NCBI GenBank assembly: GCA_003117195.1
Contig: BDSI01000177.1
Location: forward strand, 124,001 to 188,000
Origin: Eudorina sp. 2006-703-Eu-15
Taxonomy: Eukaryota > Chlorophyta > Chlorophyceae > Chlamydomonadales > Volvocaceae
Reading direction: 5' to 3'
Length of the DNA: 64,000 bases
Positions 24,601 through 36,249 of the stretch are shown one piece after another (positions within the stretch are counted from its first letter, which is position 1; every line of letters begins with the position of its first letter). The notes beneath the pieces are model-generated. The model was not told the DNA's origin and ran no database searches. It saw only the letters and a list, made by a program, of their open reading frames with translations. The position numbers were made by a program, and so were the translations under genes.

Positions 24601-24877
24601 CCCTGGCCCCTGGGGTCGGACCGCAGAGCATCTCGCCCGCCAGGACGTCGGCGCGCTGATTGCAATGACGATGTTGTATAATGATAGGTGGGTGCACAAG
24701 GCAAGGAATGCGACAGGGTGAGAGATCAGCACGCGGACTGTGGGCAGATTGCGGTGGGCTTTCTTTGTCAGGGATGTCTCCCATGGCTGCCAGTCATAAT
24801 ACAAGGGCAGTGTTCAATCTTGTGAGGTTATCAGGTGCTTGTGCAGCACAGCACAGCGGGAAAACTCACACGGACAT
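21607..24877 (-). CDS. Plastid-type multi-pass membrane protein of unknown function (7 exons)
   Basis: Exons on the minus strand: 24877-24870, 24655-24403, 24215-24143, 23297-23104, 22584-22506, 22268-22163 and 21700-21607. All phases agree, giving 268 residues. The first exon encodes only MSV minus one base. Residues 1 to about 55 are rich in Arg, Ser, Ala and Pro without acids (MSVAPTSWRARCSAVRPQ), like an algal chloroplast transit peptide. Four hydrophobic segments follow: LLVPVVGGLVLAAAVIG, GVAFTAVAIGAALSAGALF with LFLPFFLFVGMGALAFGG, FATFATLGTALLLP, and AVVAGGLGLGALATSLFL. The C-terminus is charged (EFDELLAGREEQRRRAERFK). A likely role is a thylakoid or envelope protein, but that is inference. 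An in-phase NAGNAG acceptor at 22268 could drop one residue. Confidence 0.72.
21907..21943. repeat. (CACCG)n microsatellite in intron
   Basis: Seven to eight tandem copies of CACCG lie within the last intron of the membrane-protein gene. Confidence 0.85.
22032..22089. repeat. 29-bp perfect tandem duplication in intron
   Basis: Two adjacent copies of a 29-bp unit beginning CCTGTAAGTCCATTTCTTCT are identical, inside the last intron of the membrane-protein gene. This suggests a recent slippage or repair event. Confidence 0.88.
22858..22921. repeat. CCCGAA/CCCGAT hexamer repeat in intron
   Basis: About nine degenerate hexamers (CCCGAA, CCCGAT, AGCCGA) lie within the intron between exons 23297-23104 and 22584-22506 of the membrane-protein gene. 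On either strand they read as spurious Pro-Glu/Asp or Gly-Ser repeats. Confidence 0.75.
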
Positions 24878-25737
24878 GATGCTCCGACCAGGCAGAACTA
24901 CTGGTGCAGAGGCCGAGAACTGCGTGATTTGTAGATTTGTTGCAAGAGAATTGATTGAAACCCTCAAACTGTATGGAAACGTTACGTGAACCAGTTTGGT
25001 ACTGAAGCAACCCCAGATCAACGCTGACACGATGCACTTATAAAGAGGGTATGAATATAAACTGATTCGTTGTACATTTTCTTTGACTTTATGATAAACA
25101 ATGATTGTTTCCACTGATTAATTGTTCGGTTGGAGCACGGCCGGGATTGAGCCTTGGTCTACTGCACGGGTACGCTGACAAACAGAAGATCATTGTGCTA
25201 GGCAAAATATGCACGTTCGTATCAATTTCGTAACGGAACTTTTTCAAAGCGGCACGAGAATGCGGAGCAGGATGAGTCAAAGTCACTCAAAGTTTAACAA
25301 TGGATGCCCCTGAATGCCTTAGCACATTTCACACGACCACATTCATTTCCGGTTTGCCACCGTCGTGACAGCCATCCAAGAATTGAGGCCCCTCGGAGCC
25401 GCGCCTCGTTACGATGACTGTCGCCTGTCAACCTCGAGTCCAGCGTGGGATAGGTGCTACAGATAGATCATTCATGCAGTCACCACTCTGGGCCTCGATG
25501 ACGCCGAGGCTCTTCAAGTCTAGCTTCTCGTTTCCAACCGCTAACCAAGCGCTTTACCGTACGGCCAGCTGGCGAAGGCGTGAGAAGCCGGCGAATCGAT
25601 ACTTAACCTGCCCGCTGTCCATATAAATTGGCACGCATTCCTCCGAGTTATAACCCGGTCAGATTGCTTACAAAGCTACATTACACATACTTCTGCACGT
25701 CTGCCACAGCCCGCCTTGGTCTCAATACCTTATACAG
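24878..25737. promoter_or_regulatory. Shared upstream region of two head-to-head genes
   Basis: The start codons at 24877 (minus) and 25738 (plus) are 860 bases apart and point away from each other. The region is AT-rich. TATAAAT at 25622-25628 lies about 110 bases before the plus-strand ATG. TATAAAG at 25039-25045 and TATAAAC at 25055-25061 lie about 160-180 bases before the minus-strand ATG but read best on the plus strand. No exon is seen. Confidence 0.5.
25622..25628 (+). promoter_or_regulatory. TATA box candidate for the gene at 25738
   Basis: The sequence TATAAAT precedes the proposed start codon by 110 bases, a reasonable position for a short 5' leader. Confidence 0.4.
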
Positions 25738-26692
25738 ATGGCCTCAACCGTATCCCGTCCCGTGCAAGCTGCATGCATGCCATTCAAGCGCATGCAGCGT
25801 GGACGTCTGCAACAGTTGCAAGTTATGTGCCTAGCGCCGACTCCGCAGCGGTCGGCACCTCGAACTGTACCCCAATCACTTGCAAATTCTTTTCAAGTGC
25901 ACACTTCAAGTGGACCAAACGTTGTTTCGTGGATGTCCATGTTAGAACTTTTCTTCGCCCCAAAGAAAGCGGAGTCGTCCTGGTGCGTGCCCTAGAACTC
26001 TGCGCTGGTATCTGTCATGCATATTAGTGAATGGTCACAGTTGAATTGTCCCGTAATTTGGGTCACTTATGGCGCCACACTCAAGTGATGTTTGATGACC
26101 AAACATCACTGGTATGACATTTGATGACCGTGCCAAAATGTCATACCACTAACTGGTACTCCTCACGACACAGGTCATTTGCCGAAATTTCGGACTTTAA
26201 CTTCGAGGATGACAGTGAGGACGACCACGCTGCGGCCCACTGGTGAGTTGTCGCTTCGCCGTGCCCAGCTAAGCTTTTGGTCGAGTCTGGTCGACCTAGT
26301 CTATAAATTAATACGCGCTATGAGTCTATGCTACGAGCTGCTGACAGTTTCCCTTCTTTTCACTTAGGTGTTGTTGCGCTGTTACGCATGGCGTCCGGTT
26401 GTGACCGTCGAGTCGAAAGCGCTGACAGACCCAATCCTGTTGCCCACACAGGTACACGAGCCATCTTGCAGACAGGCTCGCGATGCAGCCGCTTGACAAC
26501 GCGGATGCGTAACCGAATTCGGCCAAGGGGCGGTACCGAGGTCGCGCAATGGTTGCCATCGAGTCGGCCTACAGTCGCTTGCTGGGTTACGACATATTTG
26601 ATAAGTTCCTTGCCAACCCTAATCCTCATGGCAGGCCCGTTTTAGGCGACGGCGTTTTAATGTCCAGGACCGTTAAACCGTCGTCCGAATAA
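25738..26692 (+). CDS. Small plastid-type protein of unknown function (4 exons, last splice uncertain)
   Basis: Exon 1 is 25738-25982 and begins MASTVSRPVQAACMPFKRMQ, rich in Arg, Gln, Ser and Pro with no acids for about 70 residues, like a chloroplast transit peptide. It continues MSMLELFFAPKKAESSW. Exon 2 (26174-26242) gives SFAEISDFNFEDDSEDDHAA, and exon 3 (26452-26508) gives YTSHLADRLAMQPLDNADA. For the last exon I prefer acceptor 26574 (CCTACAG), so exon 26575-26692, total 162 residues, ending GDGVLMSRTVKPSSE. Acceptor 26634 is also in phase and would give 142 residues. Without splicing, a TAA at 26510-26512 ends the protein, although the sequence after it still reads like protein (AMVAIESAYSRLLGYDIFDK). 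I do not recognise the family. Confidence 0.55.
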
Positions 26693-29600
26693 ACCCCGTG
26701 TTAAGGGAAACGGGACGCAACGGAACGGGCATGCAGGTCGCATGGTGGTGGTCCTCAAGGGGGGACCAGGCGGTCCAGTCCGGGGCAGCAGAGGAATCGA
26801 AGAGAAGACGATAGCAAGCGTTGTGTTGGTGTAGGGTGTTTCGCAGCGCAGTGCAGTGCAGTGCATCAAGTAAGCAGGATCGTTGTCTGCGCAGGGGCTA
26901 GGGATGCGTAGGCAGGGGTGGACCGGCTGGGGCCGAGGCGCGCAGGCACATGGATTTGGACGCCGGTTTCCTGTCAGTCCTGCTCGGCCACTTTCTTGCC
27001 ATTTTGACATATGGTGGATGCCTCTTCGCACGGAGACTGTCATTGCAGGGCTAATGCGGAAGTACATTTGTGGGGCGATGTAGGGTAGTGGTGAACGGAC
27101 GGAAGGATGCCCGCCAGCAGGCAATGTCTGGATTACGAGGCTGCTGCACGCGACGTCTGCCGATCCTGCCGATACGTGTCCGTACGTCAATATACATGAA
27201 GAGCGTTTCAGCAGCGGGAACTGAAGGAACTGTACGGCCCTGTACAGCTGTTTGATCTGCGACGCATTGCAGGTCAGGTTGCAGGTCAGGTTGCAAAGGC
27301 TGATGGCTATGTTTTAGCTACTGCCGCTATTTTTGCTACTGCTGCCGCTGCTGCTGCTGCTGCCGCCGCTGTTGCTGAATTGTGCGATACACCCATCTTT
27401 AGGTAGCGTTCAGCCGGCTTCGCATCCAACGGCCGGAATCACTCTTCTTCATGGAGCATAAAGGGCGCCCCTTGGGGCGCAGAACCGCACGCGTCCCTAT
27501 TGTTTTGACGGCATGTGATTCATGTGCAGCACCGTACAATGGGGAAGTGTTTCCCCAGAGTCTGCTGCTTCATGCGCACGCGCTTCTGGTTCGACGTTTG
27601 GCACATTTGTTTTCTTACGGTCCGCAACGGGTCTTCCTTCTCTTCCTCCTTTTGTCGCTCTTCGGCTGCTTGTTTGGCTGATGTTGCGGTTGTTGATGGG
27701 TAACTGTGTCTGGGTCTTATAGGGTTACGTGTGACTGTGAGGACTCAGCGATTGGCTTATTAGGCACATTGAGAAGGGGCTGGCCACCGGGCAACAATGC
27801 CGGCCCCTAGCGCAGCTCTCTAAGCGCCTTGGATTAAGGCCTGGGAGCGCCGTTGACACCACCGCATTTATCATTCTTGGGTTCTTTTTGTGGTGCACAG
27901 TGGCGAAAGGTTCTGGGCGCATGGACGTATGGACGTGGCAGCGGCGTGGCTTTCTCTGTTCATCGATGTGAAAATTTGGTGTGTTACGTGCTCTGGATGA
28001 CAGCACTGATCTTTGATTTTGGGTTGTTCGGCTCCCACTGGCGCGCGGGGCCCGCTGGCTGGAATAGGCCGCGGACTGCGCACAGTGGGAGCCGGGCGGA
28101 CGGTCGCAATAACAATGATTGAGTAAAGGGACGTGACAGTCTCGGCCGGGAATGCGAATAGGAGCGCGTTGGTGCCTGATGCTGCGTGGATGTGAATGTG
28201 AGTGTATGCGCGGGTGTGGTTGTACAGTGGAGCGAGACGAGAACGTGTCTGTTGACTGACCCAGTGGTTATGTAAGGCCGCGAACATGCCCGATGCTTGC
28301 TGCCCATTGATGCCGTGAACCCCCCCTGGTTCCGCGTTCTGATGAGAATCAACGGTGCATCGTGGCCTGATGGTGGAGCCCTGAGTGAGAAGGATGAGGC
28401 CGAGGCGAGAGAAATCAGGCCGAGGTCATGCAAGCGCCGGAGGCAGGGGGTAAGCAATGCGACGGATGATCTCTTGCAGCAGTACCTACGACAACCGACG
28501 GTTGCTTGGCAGGCGTGCCGTAGGGTTTGTGGGAATCGTCGAATGGGCAATGTGTGATGAAACGGGATGTGATTATTACTGAGATTACAGTGGGTCCCGC
28601 GGCTCATCTGATGTAATTACGACGTCCCCTGGCATCCGACGTTCAGACCCGATGGGAACGGATCTTACTGCGGTGACAGTCACACAGGGAATGCCGTACA
28701 GCTGATTACCAGTCCGCAGCGCGTCGTGGGCATGCCTGACGTCGCGCCTTTCGACTCCTCGAAATGCGACCAGCGACCATCATGGCCAGGGACCATCAGA
28801 AACACGGTTGATACTCGACTGTGCGTGTCTAGGGGATCCGCACGCTGACATCAGCGATCCGGTTTGGTCCGACACCACACTTCCATAGCAGCTGCATCCT
28901 AATATGTGGCACAAAGTTGCATGTTGCGTGGCGCACCAACAGAAGAATCCCTCGCAGATAGGCTTTCGTCCCACACACACCCAGCAACGACAGCGCGGCA
29001 CACAAGCCAGAAGCGCAGTCCGGGTGTCACACCCAAGAGCCGTATGCAAGACGACGACACCCATGTACCCGACCGACATGACCGCCGACATGCCTATCCG
29101 CGTCTGAAATGGTCAAGACTGCCGTGCGCAGCGAGCCATAGCCAGGGAGGGTGGGAGCACGCACCCCTCCACGCTCCGATCCAAGAGGGGGACGCTGCGG
29201 AGGCGGCACACCGCGGGCCGCGTCTCTGGTCAGCCTCCCGAACACCTCGGACCCGGCTCCCGGCAGGTACGATCCGTGGTTCACAACCTGACGCAAACGG
29301 AATCAGTGAACAATAAAATTGTATCCCGAGGCTGCTGCACCCACTGCCCGTTCAACCATTTGTTTTATGTTTTTATAGGAGCTGTGGCCGCCGCGACTGT
29401 AAGACAGCAACCCTGTACTTCTCTTCACGAGGGGTGTTCGACCGCGGCGGACTCTATCCCATGCGAGACCACCAGACAGGCAACACTCCAACGGCGCATC
29501 GAGCTCGAATCCGATATTGCAACCCGTCGCACGGAGAGAGGCACTTGCCAACACAGTCTCACATTGCGCGGCGACGCGCGGCCCAGCAGGGGATGGTCGG

Positions 29601-31846
29601 CGCCGGTAAGACCGCGCGCACAAGCACAAGTGAAAGCCCACAAAGCAGGTACACGCCCCCCTTCTGCTCACGCGCACTACCGTATTCTAATCCGCTCCCT
29701 CGCAAACACGCGCTCACCGCCGCTCGCAACCCGCTACCCGGACATCGAGAGAGCTCCTTGGGAAACGATTGCGCCCTCCCTGATCCGCCACGAATCCCGC
29801 CAGGTCCTACCTCTCAACGCCACCGGAGATCGGCAACGCTGCTGACTGCACCTTCCGCATCGCCGCATCCTCGATGCGAATATGACCCCGCTCCCTCCTC
29901 CCTCACCCACGTCGACCGCACAAGAAGTATATCATGCAGCATCTTGGCGCGCCCGTAAAATTGAGCGATCGACGGGTCAGACCACTCCGCACCTGCGCTG
30001 CCGCCCAGCACTCCTAACATCCCCCCAATGGAGTCAACTATCAAGATAGGTCGCCGCCCTCGCCGCCGGGGGGCACAAACCGACCGCGTCACGCGGAAAA
30101 ACAACTGACGATTCATCCACCATCTCTTTCCTGGGAAAAGAATCTCCTATATCACAACTGAACGCCTGATCCGGGCCAGGGCAACGCTGCCAACTGGGGC
30201 CAGCGGATGTGGACCGCACCAAGCACAAGAGTGTACTCCGCGACAGCGCTCGGGGTGGTTGGCTTGACTGTTGATCTGAACTGACAAGACACGCCAACGT
30301 ATTCCTCACAACAGGTACATATTCTGCTTCTTCTGTACAAAACGGCTCGTCGCGGCAACCCCTCCTCCCCCCTCGGCACGTCCTTCACGCAGCCCTCGAG
30401 CGAGGGTCGGAACCGGTGCTCCACATGCTCCAGAGGTGCACGTGGTGATCATGATCCGGCAGCCACGACGACGGGACGGCACACTCACTGTTGCGGGTCG
30501 CACTTTAAGGAGACGCCGATGAGGTCAACAGCGCATCACATGCACGTGGGGCGGCGTGAAAGGAGGTGTCATGTGAGGTGGCATGGAAGATGTTCCTTCC
30601 TAGGTCGCCGTCTGACACATCATCAGCCCCCCGACAGATGCTTAAAAGCCGACCTACACAAAAGTGTCCTCAGGACTACGTCAAAACCGAACGGCCCTGC
30701 GTGACGGGTCGTGAGCGACATCGAGCGATACACAGACGTCCAGTCTTCACCCCGGGAATATTCGTACACGCGGGCCAGAAATGGGCAGCAGTCAGGCGGA
30801 CGAGGCGGGAAAGGATCCGTAATAAAAAAACAATGACCTGAGACAACGTTCAATCGGTTTGCGGCGCGTCGGGTGAAATCCATGATGCCCAGGCCAGCCC
30901 CTGGCTTGATGAGAGACCCACGTCAACCACCCCCTCCGGACGCCCGTGCACTGCGCAGCTCCGCCCCGCCCCGCACACATCAACCCGACACCTCTGTGTG
31001 TGCTAAACAGGGGCCGCAGCACATTTGCGCCCCGATGCGCCCTACCCGGGACGTGACACAAAAGGAATGCACGTTTGCACAAATGCGCAGATTCCGGAAA
31101 TGTACATCGATGTCGTACCATCATAATTACGTAAGTTACACCCCGCCGACACGGCCCGGCAGGGGCGGACATGCCGGTTGTCGTGCATGGCAAAGCTTGC
31201 CTCCCTCGCCCGCATGACACATGACACGCAGCTCAAGTCTCTTTTATACACACACGCACACGGCCCGTGGCTTCCTCAAGTGATGCGCACACCTCCTGTA
31301 CCGCAACACCTATTCCAGGTCTTTCTTCCCCGACACACCTATACCTAAATCGGGTGCGAATCAAATCCTCAAGTCTCCACTGCGTTGCACTGCACTGCAC
31401 GCCGCTGCACCCGGGCAACGCTCCGCACACCGTGCTATATAGCGAACGCACCCATGTGACCCTCTCCGCCGACGGCAACCGAGTCCAAGGATCGGCCTGC
31501 GCCGCACACCAGGCCGTCGGTCACCCTTGCCCTTGTCCCTGTCCCTCGCCGCACATTCTGAGGTCCGGGACACAGTACGACAGCGCCGTTCCCGTACAGG
31601 TACGGGCACAGCGCTGGAGCGGACAACCACAAGAACGTCTTTTGACGGACAGCACGCGCCGCCACCGCCACAACCCATCGTGCTTAAGAGCTGCACACGC
31701 CACCACTGGCTTTTCCTGAGCTTGTTCCCGCTGTCACCATAAAAACCACCACCACCACCGAGGCCGGTGAAGCGCGTCGAAGCGGTGCCCTCACGCTCCG
31801 ACGGCCGCCGGCCGGCTTCGACGGCCGGCTCCTCACCGCTGATATG
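26693..31846. other. Long gene-poor region
   Basis: Over 5 kb I find no exon chain on either strand. Open frames of 60-210 codons exist, but none has a recognisable domain, and codon usage is mixed. A (TGC)n-rich tract lies at 27337-27376. A reverse TGTAA at 31136-31140 may end the F-box gene transcript, giving a 3' UTR of about 0.7 kb. The forward gene ending at 26692 must also have its 3' UTR here, but I cannot place its signal. Non-coding RNAs or decayed elements cannot be excluded. Confidence 0.5.
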
Positions 31847-34800
31847 TCATTGCCGCTGGGGCCGCTGCGGTCGCTGCTGCACCATGCCGCTGAAAGCCAC
31901 CATACCGCCCGACGGCGGCCCCGAGGCGCCGCTGCCCACGTACCGGAAGGTTGGCGCCACGGGCGGCGGCGGCGGCCTCGGCGCTCCACCCCGCGGGAAA
32001 GGCGCATGGGAAGGTTGAGAGTGCCTGTGATGCTGCGAGCCACCATGCCGCCAGCGGTCGCTGGAACCGCCCCCGCCGCTTCCGCCGCCACCACTCCCGC
32101 CGCCGCCAGGCGCCCGGCCTCCACGCCTGGATGACCCGGTTGCGTCCGCAGCCTCTGCCCTGTCTCCGGTTGCGGTTCCAGGGCGACCCGCCGGCTTGCC
32201 ATCCCGCTGCTGCTGCTGCTGTCCAGGTGTCGGAAGGGCTGCGCTAGCAGGCCAGCTCCGTGCCGGTGCATGCTCCACGAGACCTGGGTCCTGCACTTGC
32301 GGCACGGGACGCTGCTGCTGCAGCTGCTGCTGCAGCTCCGACGGATGTGGATCGGCCGCCAGGTGGTCGTGCCGCCCCCTGTGCCGCCTCGAATGATGCG
32401 CCTGTGGCTGCTGCTGCTGCATCGGTGGGGAGTGTGGCTGTTGCTGCTGCTGCGCCGCGCGCTGCTGTCGGGCCGCGGCCCGGTTCGCCTTGGCGGCGCT
32501 GCGGGCCGCCCGCGAGGCGGCAGCGCGCTCCGCCGCTGCGGCAGCGCCCGTGAAGTCCCACATGCGCACCACACCACTCTCGGTGCCTGGGGTGGGCAGA
32601 CGGGCCGCCGGGGAGCTCAGGACACACCAAGGGATATAGCATAAACGACGGAAGCCTCCACCATGGCCAGGGGCTGGCCCTAGTTGCGTATCCTGGGTCC
32701 CGTCATCGCGCCCGTGGACTACCCCGCATTTTACCCAAACCCATTCCCTCCCAACCAGACATCCCCGACGTCGCCTCACCCGCCGCTAGCCACTGGTCCG
32801 CCAGATCCAGACACAGCGCCGGCTGACCCGCGGGACAGTGGAGCGCCCGGCAGCTGGAGCTGAGGGCCCGCTGGGGGCTGGTGCCGCCCGCCAGCGCCTG
32901 CTCGCTGTCCTGTGGACAGTCAACGTCAATCACACATACACACACAATACTCTTTAGGACAGGCATGGGTATATTATCTACGCATACGGGCAAATTTGGG
33001 GCGCTACTCGGCCCCTCGCATGTCACGCACTCCTGTTCTGGCCGCGTAAGAAACACACTCATAGGACAGGCATCCATGTCAACAAAACCAAATTGGAAAT
33101 CGTGCTCGCGGTGGTGGTATGACGGCGTAGACGCACTCGCGATGACAGCCGCTTCGGCCGTCACCTTGGAACGGACGGCCAGGGTCCAGTCAGGAGGGCG
33201 CTCCTGACACCCCACTGCTCTTGCGCCTTACCCTCACCCTCGCCCACAGGGGCCCCCGGTTATGGGTTTAGGAGTTAGGGTTAAACCACATCCCCCATGT
33301 CCCCCAAGCCTCTCGGCAGAGGTCCGCCTCACCGACCTGCAGGATGATGCACCCGTCCGCCGAGGACGAGGCCAGCCAGGGGTCCTCGAAGGCCAGGCCC
33401 GTCACCGCCGCATTGTGGTGCCACAGCACCCGTGAGCCCTGGCGAGGTGCCCAGACGAGGTGCCCCGGGGTACAGCGAGTCAGCAGACACATATAGGAAT
33501 TGCGGCGAGGGGTGGGTGGATACACGTTGATCGACCATCCGATGTGGAGGCTGGGTTACCACCAAGAGGAATCGACAACGACTCGCCATGCCACCAAGCC
33601 GCCGTTGCCGTGCAAGTTCCCAGAGCATTCGGCTGTCAAGCGCGCAACCCTACTTCCCCAGCTTCGCCGATTGACTCACAGCACGGTACCGTGGGCCTTG
33701 GGATCCCTCCCTCCTACACCGGAGCATACGCTCGGACAGGCTGCATGCAAGGCGCCCCCGCACACCCGCTCTCCACTGCGCGCCGCACCTGCTTCATGCG
33801 CAGATCGTGCGCCAGCAGCAGCCCGTCCCCACTCGCGGTGAACAGAAGGCGCCCCGAGCGACAGCCCTCCAGACACGCCACCGCGCCGCCGTCGTGCAGG
33901 TCCGCGAAGCGCCGCACCGCCCGCCCGGTGGCGGCGTCCGTCACCGACACCTCACTACCCGCCGCCACAAGCAGGTTTCCAGCCCGTACGGCACAGCAGT
34001 ACACCCAATCACCGTACTGCAGTACGCCTGCGCAGGACCAGCCGCCGTCCTCCGCCTCTGGCGAATCCACTTTCTGGCGCCGCTGCGTCCTGCTATCGCC
34101 TGAGCGGGCGGCGGCATCAGCGCTGCAGTCGGAAAACATATCACCGTCGTCGTCGCCGCTGCTGCCGCCACTGCTCGTACAGCTCTCCTCGCCGTTCTGC
34201 CGCCAGATCCGCACAGTGCAATCCCACGACCCGGAGAACAGAGTCCCGCGGTACACCTCCGAGCCGCCGCCGGTGCCGTGCACATCCGCCGCAGCCACCG
34301 GCTCGTCCAGCGCCAAGCATGACACGGGGCCGCCGTGGCCACGCAGAATGTACGGTTTGGACGATATGTTAAACAGCGGCATCGGTGCACCGCCGCCACC
34401 CGCTGCCTCCACCGACCCACTGGGCCGCGGCTGCCAGATGCGAACCAGGCTATCGGAGCTGCCCGAAGCTATGAGGCCCGTGTCCAGGGCCAGGCACCGC
34501 ACGGTGCCACCGTGCGGGCGGCTGTGGCCCAGGGGCAGGCCCGAGCGCAGATCCCACAGTCGCACCGTGCGGTCCAGGGAGGCTGCAGGGAAGGCACAAC
34601 AAGGCTGGGCTCAGTCATGGGGCCGCACGCCCACACCCGGGTGCCGCACACCTTAGCCTCATGGAGGGCCACCTCACCTGTTGCCATCAGGTCGCGCGAA
34701 GGCAGCAGCCGCACCGCCCGGACCGCCATCCTGCGTCACAAGCGGAGGCCAGCGGCTCCTCAGTTCTGTTCGCACGGCGATAATGATATCTTTTGGAAAA

Positions 34801-36249
34801 TGGGTCGACGCGCGCCGAGACACACACACACACACACATTGTGGTAAGTGTGTTACTGATAGTAAATGGTTTGGGTCGGGCGGGTGTCGTCGCTGACCAT
34901 ATACACATGATTCGCCCGCACGGTCTGGGGCCGAGGACTCCCAGCGGCAGATGGAAAGGCAGCAGCGTACGAAGTCGGCCTCAGCTCAGTCGGCACAGCG
35001 ACCATTCGCCACCTGGGTCAGCGGACAGGGGTGTGCGCCCCACATGCGGTTCCAACCCCGGGTGCCTGCTGGCTTTGCGCCCCACAAACCAACCCACTCT
35101 ATATGCCCTCGCCGCCCACTACATCGCAACCGCCTTTCCGTCACAATCCTAACAGGAAAGCGCAGCCCCACACAACGCACAAGTGCTCACTCGGGACTGG
35201 TCGTGCAGCGCGCTACGGGGACATCCCAATGCAGGGGAACTCCCATGTCGGCCGCACACAGATGCACGCCGCAGAAGCCGCAGCGGCACCCAGCCGCACA
35301 TACTCACTTGTGTCCGACCACCTGCTCGGAGCTGTAGCGGCCCGACCAGCTCTTGAGCCGGAGCATCTTGGTGCCGTACGCCGATTGCCACCGCATCTCG
35401 GGCGAGCTGCCCGGCGTGGTCGAGGCTGACGTGGTTGCCGAACAGCAGGCGCTGCTGGCGCTGGTGCTGGCGCACCCAGAGCGGTCGCTGCCCGGGACTG
35501 AGATGGGGTTGCTGCTGGGGACGCCGATGCCGCCCTGGCTGGTACTGTCGCTCGGTCCAGCAAAGCCCGTGGTTGAGGCGGTGATGGTGTTGGGTGAGGG
35601 CCGTGTGGGCCATCGTGCGCCGGACAGCTGCCAACGTGCCGAGTAGAAGGACCGCCACAACTGAGACATGGATGCAGTGTTGGGGCCAGGGGGGGAAGGG
35701 AACTCTTGCAGGATAGCTTCGCAGGTGCACAAACGTGTTCAGTCATCTCGAGCAACGGAAAACGAACGACCCATACCCCTGTGTAGAACGCTTTGTGACG
35801 CGCCCAGTGAGAATGTATCGTGTGGATCGACCGGTAAGTTGCACGTGAGGGTGGGATTTCAAAGCAGGCCGCTTCACGTAAGCCGCTCCACGTAAGCCGA
35901 ACGGCAACTCCCTTACCTGGTTCGCAGCTGCTTCGAGTGCAACCAAGCGTCGCCATGCCTTGCAAACACAGCTGACTGCTGCGAGGTCTCGAGGCCCAAG
36001 AACGTCGAAAATGTGCGAGAGGACACCGCTCGGAAGAGATGCGATAGTTGGACCGTCCTGGCCAAAACACTGCTCGGAGGTTGCGCCACCTGTCGCTTCA
36101 TCGCCATCATCACTTTTCCTGGCAATACAGGCAGCCAAGAAGAGCAAAGCCACGTGAGGGCCAAGTCGGGGAGCGGGAGAGACCGCAGCCCTAATACAAA
36201 TCATAATGAAAACGACATCAGGACTGAAACGTGTGGTCAAGTAGGTCAT
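31847..36249 (-). CDS. F-box / WD40-repeat protein (7 exons)
   Basis: Such proteins act as substrate receptors of SCF ubiquitin ligases: the F-box binds SKP1 and the WD40 propeller binds the substrate. Exons on the minus strand: 36249-35917, 35660-35308, 34730-34678, 34582-33789, 33438-33337, 32909-32780 and 32586-31847. All phases agree, giving 834 residues. The F-box is near residues 70-110 (IASLPSGVLSHIFDVLGPRD, then AAVSCVCKAWRRL). WD repeats follow: SLDRTVRLWDLRSG, GGTVRCLALDTGLIASGSSD with SLVRIW, GTLFSGSWDCTVRIW, WHHNAAVTGLAFEDPWLASS, and the last blade ESGVVRMWDF. A 230-residue tail is rich in Gln, Ala, Gly and Pro. The exact start is uncertain: MTYLTT at 36249 or an internal Met such as MICIRAAV. 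Substrates are unknown. Confidence 0.88.

Noticed and set aside
27984..28607. 207-codon minus-strand open frame
   Set aside because: No domain, membrane segment or codon bias; the frame depends on a non-ATG start, and there is no splice-supported continuation.
29814..30116. Minus-strand frame containing SIGGMLGVLGGSAGAEW
   Set aside because: A short protein-like stretch, but without matching acceptor/donor phases or neighbours to form a gene; probably chance.
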